From NCBI GenBank assembly GCA_012960465.1, contig DUBF01000058.1, positions 97,627 to 130,294 on the forward strand: a DNA stretch of 32,668 bases, written 5' to 3'. This document shows, in pieces, positions 7,835-15,900 of the stretch. Positions within the stretch are counted from its first letter, which is position 1. The number at the start of each line of letters is the position of its first letter. The DNA comes from Rhodospirillales bacterium. GTDB taxonomy: Bacteria; Pseudomonadota; Alphaproteobacteria; Rhodospirillales; UBA2165. The notes under the pieces were generated by a model, which worked only from the letters and a program-made list of their open reading frames with translations, made no database searches and had not been told where the DNA came from. A program made the position numbers and the translations under genes.

Positions 7835-9259
7835 ATGGCAAAATCTAACGTTATTTATGTTTGCCAAGAATGTGGCTCCAGCCAAGCAAAATGGGGCGGC
7901 CAGTGCGGCTCTTGTGGCGAATGGAATTCAATTATCGAAGAGGCGAGTGGAGAGGTAACGCCTAAAGGACTGTCGAATAAACGGGGCCGCAAAATCAATT
8001 TTGTCGAACTTAAAGGCATAGAGAAACCCCGTCCCCGCATGTTCTCAAAAATTGCAGAATTTGACCGCGTCTGTGGAGGGGGACTAGTGCCAGGATCAGC
8101 CATCCTAGTTGGTGGCGATCCAGGAATAGGTAAATCAACTATTTTGTTACAAGTTTGCGTGGCTCTTTCATATATCAAAGATGCACGTTGCATTTATATC
8201 TCTGGCGAAGAATCTATTGATCAAGTTCGCATGCGAGCGAAGCGTTTGGGGCTTTCAGATGCTAACGTAGAACTCGCATCAGCGACCAGTGTTCGCGATA
8301 TTATGACTACCCTAGGTGAGAATAACCCACCAACGGTTGTCGTAGCTGATTCCATACAAACTTTATATGTAGATAATTTAGATTCGGCACCTGGCACCGT
8401 GACGCAAGTCCGCACCTCGGCCCAAGAACTCATAGGCCTCGCCAAACGACGGGGCTTCGCATTATTCTTGGTCGGCCACGTAACGAAAGAAGGCAATATC
8501 GCGGGTCCTAAAGTCCTCGAACATATGGTCGATTGTGTACTTTATTTTGAAGGTGAGCGTGGTCATCAGTTCCGTATCCTACGAGCTGTTAAAAATCGTT
8601 TCGGCTCAGCCGACGAAATTGGTGTTTTTGAAATGACAGATATAGGTTTATCGCAAGTGCAGAACCCCTCTGCACTGTTTATAGGGGATCGGGAAAATGG
8701 GGTTAGCGGCGCCAGTGTCTTTGCCGGTATAGAGGGTAGCCGACCAATGTTGGTAGAAATCCAAGCTTTAACAGCTCCAACAACATTTAGCACGCCCCGA
8801 CGGGCAGTGATTGGCTGGGATTCCAACCGATTATCTATGGTACTAGCGGTCCTAGAAGCAAGATGTGGCCTTTCAATTGGCGGTCATGATATCTACCTAA
8901 ATGTAGCGGGCGGATTACGCATCAGCGAACCGGCAGCTGATTTAGCAGTTGCAGCAGCCTTGGTTTCATCTATTACCGACGTTCCAGTTCCTGCAAAATT
9001 AGTTGTATTTGGTGAAATAGGCCTTTCTGGTGAAGTCCGACGGGTGAGCCAAAGTAGCGCCCGCTTAAAAGAAGCTCAAAAGCTTGGATTTAATGGCGCA
9101 ATAACCCCCCAAACACACCCGGGACTAGCTCCTAACAAAAACGAAACCTCCTCCAGTTTAAACGTGATAAGAATTAAACATTTAGAACAGTTACTCGACT
9201 TTATCCGTATTGAAGGTGAAAAGAATTTGTCTATAAACGCAACAGCTAATAAAAGTTAG
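7835..9259 (+). CDS. radA: DNA repair protein RadA
   Basis: Encodes 474 residues. RadA (Sms) is a RecA-like ATPase that drives branch migration of recombination intermediates. The zinc finger C10-x2-C13...C24-x2-C27 opens the protein, Walker A GGDPGIGKST lies at 93-102, ISGEES at 122-127, VVVADSIQT at 168-176, and the RadA-specific KNRFG at 253-257. The C-terminal part (about 290-450) is the Lon-protease-like domain, with GGLRISEPAADLAVAAAL and FGEIGLSGEVR. Length matches the family (about 450-480). ATG 7835 has GGAAT upstream. It is followed after 13 bases by cvpA, so the two are likely one transcript with purF. Confidence 0.96.
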   Translation: MAKSNVIYVCQECGSSQAKWGGQCGSCGEWNSIIEEASGEVTPKGLSNKRGRKINFVELKGIEKPRPRMFSKIAEFDRVCGGGLVPGSAILVGGDPGIGKSTILLQVCVALSYIKDARCIYISGEESIDQVRMRAKRLGLSDANVELASATSVRDIMTTLGENNPPTVVVADSIQTLYVDNLDSAPGTVTQVRTSAQELIGLAKRRGFALFLVGHVTKEGNIAGPKVLEHMVDCVLYFEGERGHQFRILRAVKNRFGSADEIGVFEMTDIGLSQVQNPSALFIGDRENGVSGASVFAGIEGSRPMLVEIQALTAPTTFSTPRRAVIGWDSNRLSMVLAVLEARCGLSIGGHDIYLNVAGGLRISEPAADLAVAAALVSSITDVPVPAKLVVFGEIGLSGEVRRVSQSSARLKEAQKLGFNGAITPQTHPGLAPNKNETSSSLNVIRIKHLEQLLDFIRIEGEKNLSINATANKS

Positions 9260-9272
9260 GGTGTAGATATTG

Positions 9273-9941
9273 ATGGAAAATTTTCCCATAAACATCCTTG
9301 ATATAGGTGTGATCGTATTAGTAATCTTAGGCGCAATAACAGGATTAATTCTAGGATTTATTCGAAGCGGACTTTTTATAATATCATGGTTAGGCTCGGC
9401 CATCATCACTTTCATTTCCTTTCCTTACGTAAAACCCTTTGCACGTCAACATATCGAACGTGATTTCTTTGCAGATATTACTGCGGGATTTGTTGTATTT
9501 ATAATATCCCTAATTATTCTTTTTTTACTAAGTTCCGTAGTTGGTAGCTGGGTGCGTAATTCTCGCCTCAACGCTCTTGATCGATCTCTAGGGATGCTAG
9601 CTGGGATTATTACTACAAGTATTCTTTTAGCTGGGAGCTATATAGTCGCCGAAAAAATTTGGCCCCCCAAAAAACAACCTGATTGGTTGGTAACAGCAAA
9701 AGTGCTTCCTTTGATCCGCAATGGAGCTCAAGCTCTGCACAAATTAATACCTGAGAATTTTCAGAGTAAAGCTACCAAAGTAATAGGGGCTGAAACATCT
9801 AAAACCCGCAAGTTAATTGAAAGAGAAGCTTATGACAGACTTATCCGTCCAAATAACAAAAAATCAAACGTCCAAGATCGCTCTGGATATGATAGGAAGG
9901 AAAGACGTGGAATTGAAAATTTACTCGATAGAACACAATAA
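9273..9941 (+). CDS. cvpA: CvpA family membrane protein
   Basis: Encodes 222 residues from ATG 9273 (a TTG one codon earlier is in frame). Four hydrophobic segments (about residues 6-27, 29-50, 65-87 and 105-124) are followed by a polar, basic C-terminal tail. FPINILDIGVIVLVILGAI and GLILGFIRSGLFIISWLGSA match the CvpA family, first named from colicin V production in E. coli and linked to envelope integrity; its biochemical role is not settled. It lies 9 bases ahead of purF, the same pairing as in E. coli and many alphaproteobacteria, which supports the assignment. Confidence 0.88.
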   Translation: MENFPINILDIGVIVLVILGAITGLILGFIRSGLFIISWLGSAIITFISFPYVKPFARQHIERDFFADITAGFVVFIISLIILFLLSSVVGSWVRNSRLNALDRSLGMLAGIITTSILLAGSYIVAEKIWPPKKQPDWLVTAKVLPLIRNGAQALHKLIPENFQSKATKVIGAETSKTRKLIEREAYDRLIRPNNKKSNVQDRSGYDRKERRGIENLLDRTQ

Positions 9942-9950
9942 AGTCAGCCA

Positions 9951-11414
9951 ATGAGAAAGATCAAATCAATACCCGCTGAAGATGATAGATTACGCGAAGA
10001 ATGCGGGGTATTTGGTGTGTTTGGACACCCAGATGCGGCTGCAATTTCAGCGCTAGGCCTACACGCTTTACAACACCGTGGACAGGAAGCGGCAGGCATT
10101 GTGAGCTTTGATGGAAATCATTTTTATGCTGAGCGTCGATTAGGATTAGTTAGCGAACATTTCACCAAAGCCAGCGTGCTCAATAAATTGGTCGGCACTG
10201 CTGCTGTTGGTCACGTTCGCTATTCTACTACAGGCGAGACAATACTGCGCAATGTACAACCTCTTTTTGCAGATTTGGCAGGCGGTGGCTTTGCAATTGC
10301 CCATAATGGGAATCTAACAAATGCGATGGGCCTGCGTAACGAGTTGGTCAATCAAGGTGCCATTTTTCAATCAACCTCAGACACCGAAACAATTTTACAA
10401 CTAGTTGCGCGATCTCAAAGAATTGATACCCTTTCAAAACTCGTTGATGCACTTTTTCAAATTGAAGGCGCATATGCACTAGTGATAATGACCAATAAGA
10501 AACTTATTGGTGTTCGTGACCCACTCGGTATTCGCCCCCTCGTTTTAGGCCAATTGGATGGTCATTTTATTTTAGTTTCTGAGACCTGTGCTTTAGATAT
10601 TATAGGAGCAACTTTTATCCGCGAAGTGGAGAATGGTGAAATAGTTATAATAACGGACAAAGGACTTGAAAGCATCAAACCGTTTCCACCTCTTAAAGCG
10701 CGACCCTGCGTTTTCGAATATATTTATTTTGCCCGACCCGATAGCACAGTTGGCGGACTTAGTGTTTATAAATGCCGCAAGGCCTTTGGTGTTCAACTAG
10801 CTTTAGAGTCAAGTATTGATGCAGATATAGTTGTTCCCGTTCCAGATTCGGGGGTCCCTGCAGCGATTGGTTATGCTGAACAAGCTTCAATTCCCTTCGA
10901 GCTTGGTATTATTCGCAACCATTATGTTGGCCGTACATTTATCGAGCCAAGTGATACAATTCGTCACCTAGGAGTTAAGCTAAAACACAACGCCAATCGA
11001 GGTCTTGTCAATGGTAAAAGAGTTATATTAATTGATGATTCGATTGTACGCGGTACAACTTCTATTAAGATAATTCAGATGATGCGTGATGCTGGTGCCG
11101 CCGAAGTGCATATGCGAATAGGAGCGCCTCCCATCACACATCCCGATTTTTACGGTATCGATACACCCCACCAAAAGCAATTGCTAGCGGCGAATTATTC
11201 TCTTGATGAAATGTGCGCACATATAGGCGCAGATAGCTTAGCTTTTCTAAGCATTGACGGCCTATATAAAGCCATGGGCCATACGAAAGGACGTGATCCT
11301 ATTAATCCATCGTATACAGACCATTGTTTCACAGGTGATTATCCTACGCAATTAAGAGACCATAAAAACGACGCCCACATCCGCCAACTATCATTTCTTT
11401 CAGAACAGGGTTAA
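9951..11414 (+). CDS. purF: Amidophosphoribosyltransferase
   Basis: Encodes 487 residues. It catalyses the first committed step of purine synthesis, making phosphoribosylamine from PRPP and glutamine. The catalytic N-terminal cysteine is C18 in EECGVFGVFG, exposed after removal of a 17-residue propeptide. The Ntn glutaminase domain continues with LQHRGQEAAG, GHVRYSTTG and AHNGNL. The phosphoribosyltransferase domain has VVPVPDSGVPAAIGYA and the PRPP loop VILIDDSIVRGTTS. The ATG at 9951 has no strong Shine-Dalgarno sequence; translation may be coupled to cvpA, 9 bases upstream. Confidence 0.96.
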   Translation: MRKIKSIPAEDDRLREECGVFGVFGHPDAAAISALGLHALQHRGQEAAGIVSFDGNHFYAERRLGLVSEHFTKASVLNKLVGTAAVGHVRYSTTGETILRNVQPLFADLAGGGFAIAHNGNLTNAMGLRNELVNQGAIFQSTSDTETILQLVARSQRIDTLSKLVDALFQIEGAYALVIMTNKKLIGVRDPLGIRPLVLGQLDGHFILVSETCALDIIGATFIREVENGEIVIITDKGLESIKPFPPLKARPCVFEYIYFARPDSTVGGLSVYKCRKAFGVQLALESSIDADIVVPVPDSGVPAAIGYAEQASIPFELGIIRNHYVGRTFIEPSDTIRHLGVKLKHNANRGLVNGKRVILIDDSIVRGTTSIKIIQMMRDAGAAEVHMRIGAPPITHPDFYGIDTPHQKQLLAANYSLDEMCAHIGADSLAFLSIDGLYKAMGHTKGRDPINPSYTDHCFTGDYPTQLRDHKNDAHIRQLSFLSEQG

Positions 11415-11436
11415 AACTATGAAATCAAATAATTAG

Positions 11437-12165
11437 ATGTCACCAGATAACACACCAGGAAAATTGGAAGACCGCTTGGCTGTTATTACAGGTGCGTCAC
11501 GCGGAATCGGTGCTGCTACAGCAAAACTCTTCGCTGCGGAAGGTGCTCATGTAATTTTGGTTGCTAAAACTCTGGGTGGACTTGAAGAAATCGATGATGA
11601 GATTCGGACTGAAGGTGGAATGGCTACACTGGTACCTATGGATCTGGCAGATTATAATAAAATAGATGAAATGGGCTCAACTATCTTCCAACGCTTTGGA
11701 AAACTAGATATTTTAGTTGCAAATGCTGGACTACTTGGAACAGTGGGGCCACTTAACCATATTGACCCAAAAATTTGGGAACAGACTATCGCCGTTAATG
11801 TGACAGCTAACTGGAGATTAATCCGAAGCCTAGATCCTCTTTTGAGATTATCTGATGCCGGACGCGCTATATTTTTAACATCTGCTGCGGCTAAATATCA
11901 CCGAGCTTTTTGGGGTCTCTATGCAACCAGTAAAGCAGCACTTGAAATGATTGTATGTACTTATGCAAAAGAAATCTTAAAAACAAATGTGACAGCCAAT
12001 TTATTTAATCCAGGACCAACACGAACGAAAATGAGAGCGGAAGCTTACCCTGGCGAAGACCCTAATAAAATTAAAGCACCAGAATCGATAGCGCGGCAAG
12101 TTATTGATTTAGTTCAGCCGACTTGTAATTTAAATGGTGAAACTATTACAGCAGACGAACCCTGA
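11437..12165 (+). CDS. Short-chain dehydrogenase/reductase
   Basis: Encodes 242 residues with a classical Rossmann SDR fold. The cofactor loop TGASRGIG is at 18-25, NAG at 96-98, the catalytic serine in FLTSAAA (S149), and Y162-x3-K166 in GLYATSKAAL. All catalytic residues are present, so it should be active, but the substrate cannot be told from sequence. An SDR directly after purF is conserved in many alphaproteobacteria, including some annotated as an unnamed oxidoreductase. It lies 22 bases after purF and is probably cotranscribed. No good Shine-Dalgarno sequence precedes ATG 11437. Confidence 0.9.
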   Translation: MSPDNTPGKLEDRLAVITGASRGIGAATAKLFAAEGAHVILVAKTLGGLEEIDDEIRTEGGMATLVPMDLADYNKIDEMGSTIFQRFGKLDILVANAGLLGTVGPLNHIDPKIWEQTIAVNVTANWRLIRSLDPLLRLSDAGRAIFLTSAAAKYHRAFWGLYATSKAALEMIVCTYAKEILKTNVTANLFNPGPTRTKMRAEAYPGEDPNKIKAPESIARQVIDLVQPTCNLNGETITADEP

Positions 12166-12191
12166 AGTTAGATTAAAAAGGGAGCTTAAAA

Positions 12192-12866
12192 ATGAAAGAA
12201 TGCAGTAAATCAATAATACGGCGTATGCATGAGCCTAACTTTTCTAATCGTTACTTTGTAGGCCATGGTCTAGATATAGGCGGAGGCCCAGACCCTCTTG
12301 GCCTTTATATCGAGCTGTTTCCGCGTATGCTAGGCGTTAAAGCTTGGGATAAAGAGGACGGTGATGCGGAAATACTTGAAGGTATTAAAGACGCACAATT
12401 TAACTTCGTACACTCAAGTCACTGTCTAGAACATATAGACAATCCAATTATTGGCTTACGAAATTGGTTTCGTGCGTTAAAACCGGGAGGACATTTAATA
12501 ATTACTGTTCCAGATGAGGATATGTATGAGCAAGGACAGTTTCCTAGCACTTGGAATGGTGATCATAAATTCACTTTCACTATTTCTAAATCCAATTCAT
12601 GGAGCCCAAAATCCATAAACATATTAGATTTAATAGCGAAACTTGGTAAAGAATCGGAACTAATAAAACTCCATAAGCTTAATGAGAGCTTTCGCTACAC
12701 ATTGCCGCGATTTGACCAAACTCTTACACCGATTGGCGAATGCGGTATCGAAATAATCCTGCGCAAAAGGACAGAAGAGGAAATAAAAGATGGAGGCCGG
12801 ATTCCACCCAAGGGTATTGTAAGCAAAATAGAAGCTTTCTTACTTACAGGCTATCAGTTGGAATAA
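12192..12866 (+). CDS. Class I SAM-dependent methyltransferase-like protein
   Basis: Encodes 224 residues. The SAM-binding glycine motif LDIGGGPDPLG (about 27-37) is followed by NFVHSSHCLEHI (motif with the conserved His-x-x-Glu-His, about 70-81), then LRNWFRALKPGGHLIITVPDE (about 89-110), the pattern of the Methyltransf_11/23 group. The first strand acidic residue after the loop is replaced by a less usual KAWDKEDGDAE stretch, which may still bind the SAM ribose. Substrate unknown. ATG 12192 follows AAAAGGGAGC, a strong ribosome-binding site, 26 bases after the SDR gene, so it may form the end of the purF transcript. Similar small proteins are often near glycan genes, but nothing here shows that. 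Confidence 0.75.
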   Translation: MKECSKSIIRRMHEPNFSNRYFVGHGLDIGGGPDPLGLYIELFPRMLGVKAWDKEDGDAEILEGIKDAQFNFVHSSHCLEHIDNPIIGLRNWFRALKPGGHLIITVPDEDMYEQGQFPSTWNGDHKFTFTISKSNSWSPKSINILDLIAKLGKESELIKLHKLNESFRYTLPRFDQTLTPIGECGIEIILRKRTEEEIKDGGRIPPKGIVSKIEAFLLTGYQLE

Positions 12867-12968
12867 TCAATCTTTAACTAAAACTAGTAACAATTAAGAA
12901 AGCCAATCCCGATGGTCGAGGTGATGGTGTAATCAGGGGGAAAATTTGTGTTATTAGGAGTATCAGGT

Positions 12969-13319
12969 TTATCTTATCAGACCGCCGTCACCTGACACGT
13001 GACCAATCGTTTTGTTCCCCTGGCCGAAGGGTTGTGGCGTAGCAAAGCAATTCACGTCACCTAAAGACTTATAACAATAAATTTCTTCAGGTTCAGATAA
13101 ATCATCCTCCTCACAGAAATTTTGGCCAATTTGACGTCTAACTGTTGAACAATTCTTACCAGTAGTATAGGAAACAAAATGATCTGAAATAGTTTTTCCT
13201 GTTGTGGCTATAGTAATACCATCAACTGCCATCATTCCTTGCGTATTCACCGGGGAATTAGTGGCAAGGGAACATCCCCCAATTAATATCGACAAAAAGA
13301 AGAAAATCCTTACCTGCAC
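12969..13319 (-). CDS. Small cysteine-containing lipoprotein of unknown function
   Basis: On the minus strand, GTG 13319 is preferred because GGTGGAG lies nine bases upstream; GTG 13334 is in frame and would add five residues. The product (116 residues) begins with QVRIFFFLSILIGGC: a basic residue, a hydrophobic core and lipobox IGGC, so it should be lipidated. The mature part has TTGKTISDHFVSYTTGKNCS, then FCEEDD, IYCYKSLGDVNCF, with four further cysteines that could form two disulfides in the periplasm. I recall similar uncharacterised lipoproteins in Rhodospirillales-type genomes with this ISDH...TGKNCS...CYxxLGDVxC pattern. It is transcribed against both neighbours and likely has its own promoter in the AT-rich gap to its right. 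Confidence 0.78.
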   Translation of the reverse strand: MQVRIFFFLSILIGGCSLATNSPVNTQGMMAVDGITIATTGKTISDHFVSYTTGKNCSTVRRQIGQNFCEEDDLSEPEEIYCYKSLGDVNCFATPQPFGQGNKTIGHVSGDGGLIR

Positions 13320-13793
13320 AAGCTTATACTCCACCTATTTTCATAACAATGATCTCTACGTTATCATTCGTACACTTAAAAAAAAATTAATGATTATAAA
13401 ATATTAACCGTACTTTAAAATTGTCATACGAATATATCATGTAATAAATTCCTAAATTAAGAGTTGCCAAACGTCTATTCATCACTCGAGCAGTCAATAA
13501 TCAGACCACTCCAGTTATCAAATAAAATCGATTTTTTTGAAGTTTCTATTAGCTATTTACAGTCAAATTTAATTATGAATATTAATTTTTAAAATCATAA
13601 TTAGTGTTTAATATAAATTTTACTATTAACTGCAAAAATAAAATTTAACCAGATGTTTGCAACTCGCGTGAATTCATAGACGCTTAAACTTTAGACAAGT
13701 ATTGATTCACGACGTTTTCCGGGATATACGGCGTTCTATGAATCCAATGGAGAATTCCTGCGGATGGCTTTATCCTAGACCATAGGTATTTAA
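13320..13793. other. Long AT-rich divergent intergenic region
   Basis: About 470 bases separate the minus-strand lipoprotein gene from the plus-strand yfgM-like gene. It is very AT-rich and should hold promoters for both directions. Two inverted repeats were seen: AATTATGA at 13571-13578 with TCATAATT at 13595-13602, and a longer structured pair at 13670-13745 described separately. No coding frame with protein-like composition was found on either strand. Confidence 0.5.
13670..13745 (+). promoter_or_regulatory. Imperfect long inverted repeat upstream of the yfgM-like gene
   Basis: TTCATAGACGC at 13673-13683 pairs with GCGTTCTATGAA at 13731-13742, 11 base pairs with one bulged T (13734) and a loop of about 47 bases. 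The pair lies 50-120 bases before the start of the yfgM-like gene, in the place expected for a 5' leader. It may be an RNA leader structure or an operator; nothing further can be said from one sequence. Confidence 0.3.
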
Positions 13794-14465
13794 ATGGCAG
13801 ATCGTAATGCAGAACAAGATAATTTATTTAAAGAAATCGACGAAGATCTGCGGCAGCAGAAATACGCAGATCTCTGGAATAAATATGGAAAAGTTCTAAT
13901 TGGAGCTTCAATCGCATTGGTCTTAGGCGTTGCATCAATCAAAGGCTGGGAAGCGTATGACATAAATCGCAGGGCAACAGACAGTAATTTACTGTCCTCT
14001 GCACTCAAGTCAATCGACCGCGCCAATCCAGAAAATGCAGTAGCCGTGCTAGATAGTCTTATTAAAAATGGAACTGCTGGATACTCACTATTAGCGCAAT
14101 TTAATCGGGCCGCAATCCTTGCCAAGAAAGGAGAGAGAGAAAGAGCTATAGAGAATTATTTATTGATCGCTGAAGATATGCGTATTGAAAAAATTCTACG
14201 AGACATGGCCTTAATTATGTCAGCCCACCTTGGCCTTGCAGGTACGGATTCGAATATATTTCCAGGAAAGCTTTCAAAGCTCATAAATGCTGAGAATGCT
14301 TGGCGTCATAGCGCTAAAGAATTATCTGCTTTGTTTGCACACAAATCAGGTAATGAAATAAAGGCCCATAAACTATATAAGGAATTATCAGATGATGCGA
14401 CAGCGCCATCTGGTATTAGATCACGTGCAGCAGAAATGGCTACACTTCTTAGTAATAGAAACTAA
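13794..14465 (+). CDS. YfgM-like tetratricopeptide membrane protein
   Basis: Encodes 223 residues. A charged cytoplasmic start (EQDNLFKEIDEDLRQQKYADLWNKYG, quoted in parts: LFKEIDEDLRQQ and ADLWNKYG) precedes one membrane segment (about 33-48, VLIGASIALVLGVASI) and a helical repeat domain. This is the layout of the TPR_21 family, whose E. coli member YfgM is an inner-membrane protein associated with SecYEG and periplasmic chaperones. Repeats include AQFNRAAILAKKGERERAI and a final LYKELSDDATAPSGIRSRA. It lies directly before bamB and der, as yfgM does in E. coli, which strongly supports the assignment. ATG 13794 has AGGT seven bases before it. Confidence 0.87.
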   Translation: MADRNAEQDNLFKEIDEDLRQQKYADLWNKYGKVLIGASIALVLGVASIKGWEAYDINRRATDSNLLSSALKSIDRANPENAVAVLDSLIKNGTAGYSLLAQFNRAAILAKKGERERAIENYLLIAEDMRIEKILRDMALIMSAHLGLAGTDSNIFPGKLSKLINAENAWRHSAKELSALFAHKSGNEIKAHKLYKELSDDATAPSGIRSRAAEMATLLSNRN

Positions 14466-14498
14466 CAAATTAGCAGCCTTACTCTCAGGACACATTAA

Positions 14499-15875
14499 AT
14501 GTCGCAAATAATTAAAATTAAAGTTTATTCTCCTTTATTAAAAGTAATTTTGCAATTCATCATAATTATAACATTAACAAGCTGCGATACCATAAAAGAG
14601 ACTTTTGACGGTACTTACCTAGGGTCCTTAGAAAATAAAGAACGCTTACCTGGCAAACGGATCTCTATTTTAGTTCAACAACGTTCAATAGAACCAGATA
14701 TAGCGGCACGCGGACATCAAATCATTCTTCCAGCACCAGCATACAACAAAGACTGGCCGCAAACTGGTGGTTACGCTAATCACGCTATGCACCATCTACG
14801 CGTGGGTCAAACCCTCCAGAAAAAATGGAGTATTAGCGTTGGTAGCGGGACTGATGGTAGTGAGCGCCTTATGGCACAACCAATAATCGCACAAGATCGT
14901 CTTTTTACCATGGATGCTGAAACCACGATAAATGCCTACAACATAAATAATGGAGAAAAAATCTGGAGTACTGAGATCACCCCAGAAAATGAAGAGGATG
15001 ACCATATCAATGGTGGATTAGCATTTGAGAACGGCACAATTTACGCTTCAACGGGCTTTGGCCAAGTCGTAGCTTTGGCAGCAAAAACAGGAAAGGTTCT
15101 ATGGCGTCAGGAGGTTGGGATCCCATTTCGGACAGCTCCAACGGCAAGAGGTAATCGCATTTTTGCAATTTCTATAACGAACAAATTATTTGCACTCAAT
15201 GGCCAAACTGGTTCTATTTTATGGACGCATTCTGGTATCGAAGAATCTACTAATCTCTTAGGTGGCGGCAGTCCTGCTATTGACAATGGTGTCGTTGTTG
15301 CACCTTATTCATCAGGAGAATTAGTAGCCTTAAAAGTACAAAATGGTCAAGAGCTATGGACGGATTCTTTAGCGGGAGGTCGGCGCAGTCTCGGAACCAC
15401 GACACTATCGAGTATACGCGGGCGTCCAATAATTGATCAAAATATTGTTTTTGCGGTCAGTAATAGTGGTCAGCTTACGGCGATTAACCTTCGTACCGGA
15501 CGTCGTATATGGGAGCGGAACATAGGCGGCGTAGAGAGCCCTTGGATAGCTGGAAATTATTTATTTTTAATATCCAATAATACAGACCTAATTGCAGTAG
15601 GGAAACAAAATGGCCAAATATACTGGGTAACGGCTCTACCCGAGTGGAAAAATCCGAAAAGGCACAAAGGAAAAATAACCTGGACGGGACCAGTTTTAGG
15701 GAGCGATCGCCTCATTGTGGCGGGTTCGAATGGTGAAGCTATGTCGATTTCGCCTTATTCAGGAAAAATACTTAGTAAAGTAGATATGCCAGATGGTGTA
15801 ACTATTAGCCCTATTATTGCTCAAGATACAATAATGTTTCTATCCGATGAAGCAGAATTAGTCACCTATCGTTAA
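14499..15875 (+). CDS. bamB: Outer membrane assembly lipoprotein BamB
   Basis: Encodes 458 residues. A hydrophobic stretch (about 14-27) ends in lipobox TLTSC with the lipidated C29. The mature part is an eight-bladed PQQ-type beta-propeller with repeated units such as ALAAKTGKVLWRQEVG, ALNGQTGSILWTH, ALKVQNGQELWTD and AINLRTGRRIWERNIGG. BamB binds BamA at the inner face of the outer membrane and aids beta-barrel insertion. It is longer than E. coli BamB (392 residues) mostly because of residues 30-100, as is common in alphaproteobacteria. AGGA lies nine bases before ATG 14499. It is 33 bases after the yfgM-like gene and 25 before der, so one operon is likely. Confidence 0.93.
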   Translation: MSQIIKIKVYSPLLKVILQFIIIITLTSCDTIKETFDGTYLGSLENKERLPGKRISILVQQRSIEPDIAARGHQIILPAPAYNKDWPQTGGYANHAMHHLRVGQTLQKKWSISVGSGTDGSERLMAQPIIAQDRLFTMDAETTINAYNINNGEKIWSTEITPENEEDDHINGGLAFENGTIYASTGFGQVVALAAKTGKVLWRQEVGIPFRTAPTARGNRIFAISITNKLFALNGQTGSILWTHSGIEESTNLLGGGSPAIDNGVVVAPYSSGELVALKVQNGQELWTDSLAGGRRSLGTTTLSSIRGRPIIDQNIVFAVSNSGQLTAINLRTGRRIWERNIGGVESPWIAGNYLFLISNNTDLIAVGKQNGQIYWVTALPEWKNPKRHKGKITWTGPVLGSDRLIVAGSNGEAMSISPYSGKILSKVDMPDGVTISPIIAQDTIMFLSDEAELVTYR

Positions 15876-15900
15876 ACCTTCTAACTAGTATGATCTTGCT

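Noticed and set aside
7855-8826. Series of minus-strand frames of 86-112 residues across radA
   Set aside because: Antisense shadows of a strongly conserved gene; Ser/Arg/Pro-rich composition typical of reverse-strand translation.
13204-13407. Plus-strand 67-residue frame over the lipoprotein start
   Set aside because: Overlaps the lipoprotein signal region on the opposite strand and ends in a low-complexity Lys stretch; the minus-strand frame has a lipobox and a ribosome-binding site.
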